64,000 bases of DNA. Source: Bilophila sp964538355 (GTDB taxonomy: Bacteria > Desulfobacterota > Desulfovibrionia > Desulfovibrionales > Desulfovibrionaceae). The stretch spans positions 19,271-83,270 of the forward strand of contig CAZIFC010000007.1 in the NCBI GenBank assembly GCA_964538355.1, given 5' to 3'. Within the stretch, counting starts at the first letter, position 1, and every line of letters starts with the position of its first letter. The position numbers and the translations under genes are program-made. The notes below the pieces were generated by a model. It made no database searches, was not told the DNA's origin, and saw only the letters and a list, made by a program, of their open reading frames with translations. Shown piece after piece: positions 18,324 to 26,739 of this stretch.

Positions 18324-18605
18324 ATGGCGTTCATTGCCGGAGACAGCGTGCTTGATGCCGCATACGGGTATGGCATGGTATGCGATGTGATCAGAAATCC
18401 CGATGAGACCTATCCTGTTATTTGCAGGTATTGGAAAAACGGGCGGCCTGTGGAGGTCTCCTATACGCGGGAAGGCTTCAATGATGTTTCCGACCCCGCG
18501 CCATCTCTCGTGCATGCCAGAGCCGGTTCCGCCCGGGAAAAGCCAAGCCGCCTGTCGTTTGAGGATTTTGATGAGGAATACCGGGAACTGTTTGAAAGGC
18601 CGTGA
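18324..18605 (+). CDS. Small protein of unknown function
   Basis: 93 residues, strong AAGGAGG site upstream. It begins MAFIAGDSVLDAAYGYGMV, continues with a tryptophan/tyrosine-containing middle (CRYWKNGRPVEVSYTREGF) and ends in an acidic segment (FEDFDEEYRELFERP). The first half could form a small beta barrel such as an SH3- or Tudor-like fold, as the GxGxV pattern suggests, but I do not recognise a family. It lies 45 bases after the response regulator and may be part of that transcript. Confidence 0.7.
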   Translation: MAFIAGDSVLDAAYGYGMVCDVIRNPDETYPVICRYWKNGRPVEVSYTREGFNDVSDPAPSLVHARAGSAREKPSRLSFEDFDEEYRELFERP

Positions 18606-18803
18606 GCCGTCGGCCTGAGAGCCTGTACGGAATCTTTTTCAGGATAGCCAATGATTTCAGGGGAGAATGCGGGACTACCGGTAACTGGCCCGCCGATAAT
18701 ATAAAAACAGTTACTATTAGTATTGACTTCTTTCGTGATTTGTCCAAAAATACGCAAACAGGAGCAGAGGAACTATTTCAAGCATATAACAAGAGAGGGA
18801 AAG

Positions 18804-20207
18804 ATGAGAACTCGTTCCGCTTTGCTGGTAGCCAGCTGCGTTCTGGCTGCTACGGTGGCTACAGGCGGTGCCCTGACCGAGAGTATCGGAGCCGACAAGG
18901 GGGTGCCGGCCAATCACCCGCAAATGGCAAAATTTTCTCAGGTGTCCGGCATTGTTATGGAAAAATGCATGGCCTGTCATTCGCGCAATTATGATCTTCC
19001 GTTCTATGCCAAGATTCCGGGCATCAAGGAAATCATCGAGAAGGATTTCAGGGACGGCCTGCGCGCGATGGATCTGAATATTGAGCTGATCGAAGCCGCC
19101 AAGGACAAGCCTGTCGGGGAAGCCACCCTCGCCAAGATGGAATGGGTCATCGCCAATGAAACCATGCCGCCCGCCAAGTTTACCGCCGTGCATTGGGGCA
19201 GCCGTGTTTCCGCCGTCGACAAGGAGGCTATCCTTGAATGGGTGAAGGCTTCTCGCGCCGCCCATTACGCGACCGGCCTTGCGGCTCCGAAGCACGCCAA
19301 TGAGCCGCTTCAGCCGTTGCCGGATTCCGTCAAGACCAACGCCGCCAAGGTTGCCCTTGGAGAAAAACTTTTTGCTGACAAGCGGTTGTCTGGTGACAAC
19401 ACCGTAGCCTGTCTGACCTGCCACGATTATGAAAAGGCGGGAACGGACAACAAGCGTTTTGCCGAAGGCATCCGCGGGCAGTTCGGGGACATCAACGCTC
19501 CGACCATGTTCAACGCGGTTTTCAATACCAGGCAGTTCTGGAATGGCCGGGCCGCGGATCTTCAGGAGCAGGCCGGCGGCCCGCCCATGAATCCCATAGA
19601 AATGGGCAGCAAGGACTGGGATGAAATCAGTGCCAAGCTCGCGCAGGATGAAGCGTTGACCGCAGCCTTTACCGCCGTTTACCCTGATGGCTGGAACGGA
19701 AAGAACATCACCGACGCCATCGCCGAATATGAAAAGACCCTGATCACGCCGGACAGCCGTTTCGACAAGTGGCTGAAGGGTGATGACAAGGCTTTGACCG
19801 CACAGGAAATCGAAGGGTATCAGCGTTTCAAGATGTACCGCTGCTCCAGCTGCCACGTCGGCAAGTCTGTGGGTGGGCAGTCCTTTGAATATATGGATCT
19901 CAAGAAGGACTACTTTGCGGTACGCGGCAATCCGCTGGGATCGGATGAAGGGCTCAAGGGCTTCACCGGCAAGGCGGAAGATCTGCACCGCTTCAAGGTT
20001 CCGAATCTCCGCAACATTGAATTGACAAGCCCTTATCTGCATGACGGTACGGTAACGACGCTTGATGAAGCCGTAGGCATCATGGGCGAATATCTTTCCG
20101 GGATGGATATCCCGAAGGGGGATCGCGAGCTTATTGTTGGCTTCCTGCGGACGCTGACTGGCGAATGGCACGGCCAGCCCGTGGCTGGAACGGCTGTAAA
20201 GAACTAG
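18804..20207 (+). CDS. Cytochrome c peroxidase, three haem sites
   Basis: 467 residues, periplasmic: a Sec-type signal peptide ends near residue 25. Three CxxCH haem motifs: CMACH (about 55), CLTCH (about 203) and CSSCH (about 347). The last two belong to the di-haem CcpA/MauG fold that reduces hydrogen peroxide; the first lies in an extra N-terminal domain that may act as a built-in electron donor. VPNLRNIELTSPYLHDGTV is the typical peroxidase C-terminal stretch. Start at 18804 follows a GAGGGAA site. A terminator follows the stop. Fits oxygen defence in an anaerobe. Confidence 0.92.
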   Translation: MRTRSALLVASCVLAATVATGGALTESIGADKGVPANHPQMAKFSQVSGIVMEKCMACHSRNYDLPFYAKIPGIKEIIEKDFRDGLRAMDLNIELIEAAKDKPVGEATLAKMEWVIANETMPPAKFTAVHWGSRVSAVDKEAILEWVKASRAAHYATGLAAPKHANEPLQPLPDSVKTNAAKVALGEKLFADKRLSGDNTVACLTCHDYEKAGTDNKRFAEGIRGQFGDINAPTMFNAVFNTRQFWNGRAADLQEQAGGPPMNPIEMGSKDWDEISAKLAQDEALTAAFTAVYPDGWNGKNITDAIAEYEKTLITPDSRFDKWLKGDDKALTAQEIEGYQRFKMYRCSSCHVGKSVGGQSFEYMDLKKDYFAVRGNPLGSDEGLKGFTGKAEDLHRFKVPNLRNIELTSPYLHDGTVTTLDEAVGIMGEYLSGMDIPKGDRELIVGFLRTLTGEWHGQPVAGTAVKN

Positions 20208-20227
20208 CCTTCTCACCATACGCACAA

Positions 20228-20262
20228 AAGGCGGCATCGGGACATTCCGGTGCCGCCTTTTT
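20228..20262 (+). terminator. Terminator after the peroxidase gene
   Basis: AAGGCGGCA pairs with TGCCGCCTT around a 13-base loop and runs into five T. Confidence 0.85.
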
Positions 20263-20805
20263 CCATGCCGGCGCGACGGGAAGACGCTCCATAAAGGGAA
20301 ACGGACAGGCTGAAAGCGTTTCGGGAGTTCTGCTTTTGGAAAGCATGAAAAAGTTTTTTTGCGGTGGATGCAGAGGCTCCTTCAGGCATGAGCATGGAAT
20401 GGCATATTATAAAAAGGTAAGGATAGGCATGGAACGATGTCCCACGGCAGTATAAAATCATGGTTTTTGAAGTTGATTATTTGTAAGTTTAGGCGGTTAG
20501 TGTTTCTTGTGATTTATAGTGTAAAGTGCCCATATTTATCATGGAAATAGTTCTCTCTTTTTAGGAGGTTTCATCCATCCCCCAAAACATGAAACCTTGG
20601 CCTGGCTTTTTCTGTGAGTATGCTGCAAATGTATTTTGAGTTGATAGTTTTTTCTTTACAGAAGCCTGATTGTATTGCAAAAGATTTTTGTACAGCTTCC
20701 GTATTTGGCTTTCAGAAAAGAAAAACGATCGACATACGGTCAATCCATGTATCGGATGCTGAAAATCAACTGGGATTTGAAGAAATCCACTTTGGAGGTA
20801 TATAA
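20263..20805. other. AT-rich intergenic region upstream of the MucR-like gene
   Basis: About 540 bases without a supported gene. It contains a 9-base inverted repeat, AGGTTTCAT (20566-20574) and ATGAAACCT (20589-20597), preceded by an AGGAGG-like stretch with no reading frame worth calling. AT-rich leaders are typical targets of MucR-type regulators, so autoregulation is a reasonable guess. Confidence 0.4.
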
Positions 20806-21294
20806 ATGATTAGTGATGCCGAACTCCTGAAGTTGGTCATGGAAAGATATCCCGAACAGCCCACTTCTTTTGTCATCGACCAGTTTACGGTGCTCAAGGC
20901 AGGTCTGATTCAGGCAAACAATAAGCTTGCCGCCATGGATATGGAAGAAATCGTCTGCGAAACCGTTGCCGTTGAAGAAGCTCTCGCCGAAACCGAGGAA
21001 GCTCCCGCGGCTGCGCCGAAAAAGAAATTTACCAAACGCAGTCTCGTGGTGCGTCCCGAAGAAGCCATCGGCGACGACACCGTGCAGTGCTGTCTGTGCG
21101 GTCGTGCCTTCCAGAACCTGACGGCGAAGCATCTTCTTTCCCACGGCATTTCCGTGGACGAATACAAGAAGCTCTGCGGCTATGCCCCCGAACAGAAGCT
21201 GATCAGCCACAACCTGCTGATGAAGCTTCAGGAAAACGTCCAGAAGGCCCAGCGTTCGAGAGAACAGAAGCTTTCGGGCGAACATCTGAAATAA
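20806..21294 (+). CDS. MucR/Ros family zinc-finger regulator
   Basis: 162 residues. The N-terminal part is helical (oligomerisation in MucR proteins), followed by an Ala/Glu-rich linker and a Lys-rich segment. The Ros/MucR C2H2 finger is at about 95-125: CLCGRAF, then AKHLLSHGIS and EYKKLCGY. MucR proteins bind AT-rich promoter DNA and repress or silence genes for envelope polysaccharide, motility and accessory DNA in other Proteobacteria. GGAGG lies upstream of the ATG. Stand-alone gene. Confidence 0.9.
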   Translation: MISDAELLKLVMERYPEQPTSFVIDQFTVLKAGLIQANNKLAAMDMEEIVCETVAVEEALAETEEAPAAAPKKKFTKRSLVVRPEEAIGDDTVQCCLCGRAFQNLTAKHLLSHGISVDEYKKLCGYAPEQKLISHNLLMKLQENVQKAQRSREQKLSGEHLK

Positions 21295-21422
21295 TGTGTC
21301 TGCGGGGCATCCGAAACGGTGTCCCGCTTTTGTTTTTGCAAAAGGCTCTGGACCTGCTGTGTCGGGACGTGTATGGAAAATGCGAAACGCTTTGTTTCCA
21401 CTTTTCATCCAGGCGGTTTTCA

Positions 21423-21815
21423 ATGCTTGAAACGATTTCTCCCTCCGAGGCCGTTTCGCTGTTTCGTAGCGGAGAGGCTCTTTTTGTCGATGTCCGTACC
21501 GAAAAGGAGTTTTTGAAGCGTACCATTCCCGGTTCTCCGCTGGTTCCTCTTGATCGGCTGGAGCAGGAGAGGGGGCTTGAGGCTCGTTTTGGGGAAAAGC
21601 CGGTGGTCTTTTTTTGCCGCTCGGGAAACCGCACCCGGGACAAGGCCGAGCTGCTGGAAAACAGTGTCCGGAGCAAAGCCTATCAGCTTGATGGGGGCAT
21701 CCTCGCATGGGAGCGGGCCGGGTTTCCCGTATGGAGTCCCCGGGAGCTTCTTCCCTGCTTTCAGGACAAGGCCTCCTGTACGTCCGGCGTCTTTTCCAGA
21801 GCTGTCCCCTGCTGA
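21423..21815 (+). CDS. Rhodanese-like sulfurtransferase domain protein
   Basis: 130 residues, one rhodanese domain. It starts with ISPSEAVSLF and VDVRTEKEFLKRTIPGS, has the active-site loop VVFFCRSGNRT with catalytic Cys near residue 61, and LDGGILAWERAGFPV near the end. Such single-domain proteins move sulfane sulfur; no partner gene is adjacent. Start chosen at the domain edge; the ribosome site (AGGCGG) is weak. The frame extends further upstream without coding character. A terminator follows 125 bases later. Confidence 0.9.
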   Translation: MLETISPSEAVSLFRSGEALFVDVRTEKEFLKRTIPGSPLVPLDRLEQERGLEARFGEKPVVFFCRSGNRTRDKAELLENSVRSKAYQLDGGILAWERAGFPVWSPRELLPCFQDKASCTSGVFSRAVPC

Positions 21816-21940
21816 GGAAGCGCGTTTGAAGCCGCTGTTGAAAATTTTCTCGAAGTCCTCTTGGGCCTCTGAAACGGAGCCGAGAGGGATTGGCTGGAGC
21901 GCGGGCCACTGCGGATTCGGCCTGCAAAAAAATATTTGCT

Positions 21941-21974
21941 GAGACACCACTTTTTTAGTGATGTCTCTTTTTTT
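21941..21974 (+). terminator. Terminator downstream of the rhodanese gene
   Basis: GAGACACCACT pairs with AGTGATGTCTC (10 of 11) around a T-rich loop and is followed by seven T. Confidence 0.85.
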
Positions 21975-22444
21975 ATGTATTGTTAAACGGTTGCGCCGTG
22001 TAGTCGGGGCGCGGACAAAGGATGGCCTGCCTTTTTTCGGCTCCAGAAACGTTGCCAAAACGCTGTTGCGAGGTTTCCGTTGTGCCCAAATATCCCTTTT
22101 TCTCTTTTTTTTGCAAAAAAATGTAAAAAATGGGCCAGGAATTTTTGAAAGCCGCCCCGAAATGGATTTTTTGCCATTTTTCTAATCAAGGTTATAAGTC
22201 ATGAAAAGTAAAGTATATTTTTGCTGTTTGGCTTTACAAACAGCCCTTTGATTGTGACTCTTGTGACAATCTGAGGGGCTTATTCAAAATTCTGACCAAA
22301 ATTTATATCTGCAATATTCCCCGCTTTTTACAATGCTTTCTCTATGTTGTTTTGAACTTCCCCTAGCCTTCGATTATTTTTTGTGCTAGTCAGTGCATTA
22401 GGTTTTTTTTCACAATCCATTAACAGAGTGAGAGGAGAACGTTG
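21975..22444. other. Long leader region upstream of the TRAP operon
   Basis: About 470 AT-rich bases without a supported gene. Contains a direct repeat of TTGTGAC / TTGTGACAA near 22252-22272 that could be a regulator site. GAGGAG at 22432-22437 is the ribosome site of dctP. Confidence 0.4.
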
Positions 22445-23455
22445 ATGACCTGCAAGAAGATTCTTCCCCTGGTGTTGGCTGCTTTGTTCTTGTGGTCTGC
22501 TGCTCCTGCAGTGGCCGCTCCCGAAATGACGCTGAAAATCGCGGCGGGAGACCCCGAAGATTCCGAAATGGGCGTCGTGGGTAATGCCTTCAAGAAGTAT
22601 GTGGAAGAAAAGAGCAACGGCAAAGTGGAAGTCCAGTGCTTCTACGGCGGCTCCCTCGGTGACGAAAGCGAATGCTTCCGTAACGTGCAGAAAGGCACCC
22701 TGCCTCTGGCCCTGGGCGGCATCGCCAACCTCGTGCCTTTCGAAAAGAAGCTTGGCATGCTGACTCTTCCCTACCTCTTCGCCAACATTGACGAAGTGGT
22801 TGCCGGCACCAACGGTGCTCCTGCCGAACTGCTCAACAAGTACGCCACCAAGGCCGGTTTCCGCGTTCTTACCTGGACCTACACCGACTTCCGTTACATC
22901 TCCAACTCCAAGCGTCCCATCACCAAGATGGCCGACATCCAGGGCCTGAAGTTCCGCGTTCCCCAGAGTGCCGTGCTCATCGCTGCCTACAAGGCCTTCG
23001 GCGGCAGCCCGACTCCTATCTCTTGGGCCGAAACCTTCACCGCTCTCCAGCAGGGCGTTGTTGACGGCCAGTGCTACGGCTACATCGGCTTCAAGGCCAT
23101 GAAGTTCAATGAAGCCAACCAGAAGTACATCACCGAAGTCCACTACACCTATCAGCTGCAGCCTCTGGTCATCAGCGAACGCGTGTTCAAGAAGATGACC
23201 CCCGAAATGCAGAAGCTGATGATCGACGCCGGCAAGTACGCTCAGGACACCGTTCTGAAGTACCAGATCGAAAATGCTGACGCCGCCAAGAAGGAACTCA
23301 TCGCTGGCGGTATCCAGGTTGCCCAGCTTGAAGACGAAGACCAGTGGAAGAAGGCCGCCATTGAAAAGGTATGGCCCGAAATGGCCGACTTCGTGGGTGG
23401 CAAGGCTGCTATCAACGAATACCTCAAGGCTTGCGGCAAGCCTGAATGGAAGTAA
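22445..23455 (+). CDS. dctP: TRAP transporter substrate-binding protein (DctP family), copy 1
   Basis: 336-residue periplasmic receptor for a tripartite ATP-independent transporter. The signal peptide ends around AVAA. Family features: EMTLKIAAGDPEDSEMG strand, GIANLVPFEKKLG, and the ligand-binding region GLKFRVPQS whose arginine normally pairs with a substrate carboxylate or sulfonate, followed by PISWAETFTALQQGVVDGQ. GAGGAG precedes the ATG. Substrate cannot be read from sequence. Separated from dctQ by 256 bases of stem-loops. Confidence 0.93.
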   Translation: MTCKKILPLVLAALFLWSAAPAVAAPEMTLKIAAGDPEDSEMGVVGNAFKKYVEEKSNGKVEVQCFYGGSLGDESECFRNVQKGTLPLALGGIANLVPFEKKLGMLTLPYLFANIDEVVAGTNGAPAELLNKYATKAGFRVLTWTYTDFRYISNSKRPITKMADIQGLKFRVPQSAVLIAAYKAFGGSPTPISWAETFTALQQGVVDGQCYGYIGFKAMKFNEANQKYITEVHYTYQLQPLVISERVFKKMTPEMQKLMIDAGKYAQDTVLKYQIENADAAKKELIAGGIQVAQLEDEDQWKKAAIEKVWPEMADFVGGKAAINEYLKACGKPEWK

Positions 23456-23476
23456 GTCGTTCTTGATGAAGACAGG

Positions 23477-23508
23477 GTATCGGGCCTGCGGGGGCGGGCC
23501 TGATACCA
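23477..23508 (+). promoter_or_regulatory. Stem-loop 1 between dctP and dctQ
   Basis: GGTATCGGGCC pairs with the stretch ending CCTGATACC with about 10 of 12 matches. It has no T-run. Its position 22 bases after dctP suits 3'-end protection of the receptor mRNA. Confidence 0.5.
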
Positions 23509-23528
23509 CTGCGCATCTGTGAAGGAGT

Positions 23529-23584
23529 CCGTGTAGAGCCGTCTATCGGCCCCGGTTATCGGGATAGCGGAGACGGCAACACGG
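23529..23584 (+). promoter_or_regulatory. Stem-loop 2 between dctP and dctQ
   Basis: A long imperfect hairpin: CCGTGT/ACACGG, GCCGTCT/AGACGGC and TATC/GATA stack in register around a central loop. Two smaller hairpins (AGCGGG/CCCGCT and GGTTCC/GGAACC) follow before dctQ. Confidence 0.5.
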
Positions 23585-23711
23585 ATTCCTTCTGCGCGGG
23601 TCTTCCCTGACTCAAGGTTGTGCAGCGGGCCGTAACCCGCTCCGGTTCCTGCCGTAACGGGAACCGTATGGCCTTGCGGTTTCAAAGGTTTTGGGAGGAG
23701 GAATAGCAAGC

Positions 23712-24257
23712 GTGAAAAAAGCAGTTCTGGCCCTTTTGGACCACTTCGAAAGCTATCTGTGTCAGGTTTTGCTCGTATTCTTTGTAATCATCATTTTCCT
23801 TCAGATTGTTTTGCGTCAGATCAACATGTCGCTTCCCTGGACGGAAGAAATCGCCCGCTTCGCCTTTATCTGGTTCATTCTGTTCGGTGCCTGCTACGCT
23901 ACGCGTCTGTGCGCCCTGAACCGCGTGACGCTCCAGTTTTCCAAGGCACCCAAGTGGGTGGGCGACATGTTTTTGTTCATCGGCGACGTGATTTGGCTCT
24001 GTTTTTCGCTCATCATGGCGTGGCAGGGATATATCGCGGTTATGGATCTCGTTGAATTCCCCTACGCGACCCCGGCCCTCGACTGGGATTTGGGCATGGT
24101 CTACCTTGTCTTCCCGCTCAGCTTTCTGCTGATGGCCATCCGTATTGTTCAGGTGAACGTTATCAAGTTCATCCTGAAGGAGGAAATTCTTGACCCCGAT
24201 CAGGAAGCCATGAAGGAAAGCCAGAAGACGCTTATGACAGAAGGAGACAAGGAATGA
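23712..24257 (+). CDS. dctQ: TRAP transporter small permease (DctQ)
   Basis: 181 residues with four membrane helices, the normal DctQ layout; carries the family motif SLPWTEEIARFAFIWFILFG. The start is taken as GTG at 23712 because GGAGGAGG sits 9-15 bases upstream and the frame before it reads through that ribosome site. The stop overlaps dctM (ATGA). Confidence 0.92.
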   Translation: MKKAVLALLDHFESYLCQVLLVFFVIIIFLQIVLRQINMSLPWTEEIARFAFIWFILFGACYATRLCALNRVTLQFSKAPKWVGDMFLFIGDVIWLCFSLIMAWQGYIAVMDLVEFPYATPALDWDLGMVYLVFPLSFLLMAIRIVQVNVIKFILKEEILDPDQEAMKESQKTLMTEGDKE

Positions 24258-25561
24258 TGGAAGCCCTTTCCCCCGCGAACATCGGCCTCATGCTGTTCGC
24301 CATCTTCTTTGTGCTGCTGCTCATCGGCAGCCCGATCATGGTTGCGCTCGGCGTGGCCACCATGACCTGCTTCATTGTTCTGGATATTGACCTCAGCCTC
24401 ATGATTGAACGTGCCTTTGCCTCGTTGACGGCCTTCCCGCTTATGGCATTGCCGGCCTTCGTCCTGGCAGGGTCACTGATGGAAGCGGCAGGCGTATCAA
24501 GACGCCTTGTGCATGTCGCTGAAAACATTGTCGGGCCCACGCCCGGCGGCCTTGCCATCTCCACAACGCTTTCCTGCGTGTTCTTCGGAGCCATTTCCGG
24601 TTCCGGTCCCGCTACGACGGCCGCTGTGGGCATGCTCATGATCCCCGCCATGGCCAAGCGCGGCTACAACATCGGCTATGCGGCTGCGGCCACGGCTACC
24701 GCCGGCGGTATCGGCATCATCATCCCGCCGAGTATCCCGATGGTTATTTTCGGCGTATCCGGCCAGCAGAGTATCTCCAAGATGTTCATGGCCGGTATCC
24801 TTCCCGGTTTCCTCATCGCCATCGGCCTCAGCCTGATGCACTTCTTCCTGTGCCGCAATCTGAAGACAGAAGGGCTGGACTGGTCCATCAACTCTTTCTG
24901 GCACTCCCTGCGTGACGGTTTCTGGTCCATCCTGGCCCCCGTCATCATTCTTGGCGGTATCTACGCCGGTATCTTCACGCCGACGGAAGCGGCTGTCGTT
25001 GCCATCTTCTACACGATCCTTGTGGGTATCTTCATCCATAAGGAACTGACGATGAAGAGCTTCATGGCCTCCCTCAAGACCACCTCATGGCTGACGGGCC
25101 GAGTTCTGGTCCTCGTCTTCACGGCGACTGCCTTCGGGTATCTGCTTACGTCCTACCGTATCCCGGTGGAAATCGCCAACTGGATCCTTTCTTTCACCAA
25201 CAACGTGCATCTGGTTTGGTTCTTCGTGGTCGTCCTCCTGCTTTTCTTGGGGATGTTCATGGAAACCCTCGCCATCATCATGCTGGTTACGCCCGTGCTG
25301 CTGCCCATCATGACGGCGTATGGCGTCGACCCGATCCACTTCGGTATTATTCTCATCTGCTGCTGCGGTATCGGATTCTCCACGCCGCCGCTGGGTGAAA
25401 ACATGTTTATCGCTTCCGGTATCGCCAATATTTCTCTTGAAGAAATATCCCTGCGCGCGTTGCCGCTCGTGGCGGTCAACATTGCTGTTATTGCGATTTT
25501 GGTTCTGTTCCCGGATATCGTGCTCTTCCTGCCCAACCTGATGGGCACAGGCCTCGAGTAA
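24254..25561 (+). CDS. dctM: TRAP transporter large permease (DctM)
   Basis: 435 residues, about twelve membrane helices; Na+-driven translocation subunit. Family signatures include GSPIMVALGV, AISGSGPATTAAVG and GIGIIIPPSIPMVIFG in the first half and TPTEAAVVAIFY and GIGFSTPPLGENMFIA in the second. Overlaps dctQ by four bases. A GC-rich hairpin and a second binding-protein gene follow. Confidence 0.95.
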   Translation: MMEALSPANIGLMLFAIFFVLLLIGSPIMVALGVATMTCFIVLDIDLSLMIERAFASLTAFPLMALPAFVLAGSLMEAAGVSRRLVHVAENIVGPTPGGLAISTTLSCVFFGAISGSGPATTAAVGMLMIPAMAKRGYNIGYAAAATATAGGIGIIIPPSIPMVIFGVSGQQSISKMFMAGILPGFLIAIGLSLMHFFLCRNLKTEGLDWSINSFWHSLRDGFWSILAPVIILGGIYAGIFTPTEAAVVAIFYTILVGIFIHKELTMKSFMASLKTTSWLTGRVLVLVFTATAFGYLLTSYRIPVEIANWILSFTNNVHLVWFFVVVLLLFLGMFMETLAIIMLVTPVLLPIMTAYGVDPIHFGIILICCCGIGFSTPPLGENMFIASGIANISLEEISLRALPLVAVNIAVIAILVLFPDIVLFLPNLMGTGLE

Positions 25562-25567
25562 GCTGAG

Positions 25568-25593
25568 GGCGGCGGGGCGGATGCTCCGCCGCC
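25568..25593 (+). promoter_or_regulatory. Hairpin between dctM and the second dctP
   Basis: GGCGGCGG pairs perfectly with CCGCCGCC around a 10-base loop. No T-run, so read-through into the second dctP is likely. Confidence 0.5.
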
Positions 25594-25641
25594 TCTGCTT
25601 CCACCATCAGCAATTGTAAAAAGACGAAAAAAGAGAACATT

Positions 25642-26664
25642 ATGAGCTGCAAGAAATTTGTTTCCTTGCTTCTGGCCAGCCTGTTTGTCTGCGTATCGTC
25701 GGCTTCCGCCGCTTCTGCCCAGGCTCCTCAGATGACCTTGAAAATCGCCATGGGTGACCCGGAAAGCTCTGAAATGGGCGTTGTGGGCAATGCCTTCAAG
25801 CGGTATGTCGAGAACAACACGAATGGTGCCGTGCAGGTTGTCTGCATTTATGGCGGAACTCCCGGCGATGATGAAAGCGAACGTTTCCGCAAGGTGCAGA
25901 AGGGTACGCTTGATATGGCCCTTGGAGGCGTGGCGAACATCGTGCCTCTGGAAAAGAAGCTCGGCCTGCTGACCCTGCCGTATTTGTTCAACAACCTGAA
26001 TGAAGTGGTGGCGGGCACAAACGGTGCTTCCGCGGAACTGCTGAACAAGTATGCAGCCGAAGCTGGCTTCCGTGTTCTGACCTGGACCTACACCGGCTTC
26101 CGGTTCATCTCCAACAGCAAGCACCCCATCACCAACCTTACGGATATGAAGGGCCTGAAGATTCGTGTGCCCCAGAATGCCGTCATGGTCGATACCTACA
26201 AGGCGTTTGGAGCTATTCCTTCCGTTATTCCGTGGGCTTCCACCTATACGGAATTGCAGAGCGGCAACGTGGACGGCCAGTGCTACGGCTACATCGGATT
26301 CCGCGCCATGAAGTTTAACGAAGCCGATCAGCACTTCATTTCCGAAGTGCATTACAACTACAACCTTCAGCCGCTGGTGATCAGCCTGCGTATCTTCAAC
26401 AAGCTGACTCCCGAACTCCAGCGGATCCTTATTGATGCCGGTCGGTATGCTCAGGAACGTTCCCTCATCTTCCAGATCGAGCAGGCCGAAGCCGCCAAGC
26501 GTGAGCTGCTGGCAAGCGGCGTCAAGATTTCCCAGCTGACCGACGAATTTCACTGGAAGGAAGTTGCCTTTACAAAGGTGTGGCCCCAGATGGCCGACTT
26601 TGTGGGCGGCAAGGATGCCATCAATGAATATCTGAAGTCCTGCGGCAAGCAGCCCTGGAACTAG
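25642..26664 (+). CDS. TRAP transporter substrate-binding protein (DctP family), copy 2
   Basis: 340 residues, a paralogue of the dctP at the front of the cluster: by eye about two thirds of positions agree along the whole chain, including EKKLGLLTLPYLF, GFRVLTWTY and VDGQCYGYIGF. Signal peptide ends near residue 29 (ASAQA). The ligand arginine region reads GLKIRVPQN. Changes around the pocket (PSVIPWASTYTEL versus PTPISWAETFTAL) suggest a different or broader ligand using the same permease. A terminator follows. Confidence 0.93.
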   Translation: MSCKKFVSLLLASLFVCVSSASAASAQAPQMTLKIAMGDPESSEMGVVGNAFKRYVENNTNGAVQVVCIYGGTPGDDESERFRKVQKGTLDMALGGVANIVPLEKKLGLLTLPYLFNNLNEVVAGTNGASAELLNKYAAEAGFRVLTWTYTGFRFISNSKHPITNLTDMKGLKIRVPQNAVMVDTYKAFGAIPSVIPWASTYTELQSGNVDGQCYGYIGFRAMKFNEADQHFISEVHYNYNLQPLVISLRIFNKLTPELQRILIDAGRYAQERSLIFQIEQAEAAKRELLASGVKISQLTDEFHWKEVAFTKVWPQMADFVGGKDAINEYLKSCGKQPWN

Positions 26665-26684
26665 CCTTAAAAGCCTCATCGGAG

Positions 26685-26717
26685 AAAGGCCCGGACAGTC
26701 TGCCCGGGCCTTTCTTT
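26685..26717 (+). terminator. Terminator of the TRAP cluster
   Basis: AAAGGCCCGG pairs with CCGGGCCTTT around a short loop, then a T-rich run. Confidence 0.9.
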
Positions 26718-26739
26718 TATGGAAAGCCGCAAAGGGAAA

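Noticed and set aside
20614..20805. 63-codon frame ending at the MucR-like start
   Set aside because: No coding character or ribosome site; overlaps the regulator's own ribosome site.
22252..22272. TTGTGAC direct repeat as a CRP-type site
   Set aside because: The halves are direct, not inverted, repeats; only noted as part of the leader.
23477..23690. Series of hairpins between dctP and dctQ as a CRISPR or repeat array
   Set aside because: The hairpins differ in sequence and have no regular spacer length.
25153..26679. Long open frame antisense to dctM and the second dctP
   Set aside because: Shadow frame; both sense genes have clear families.
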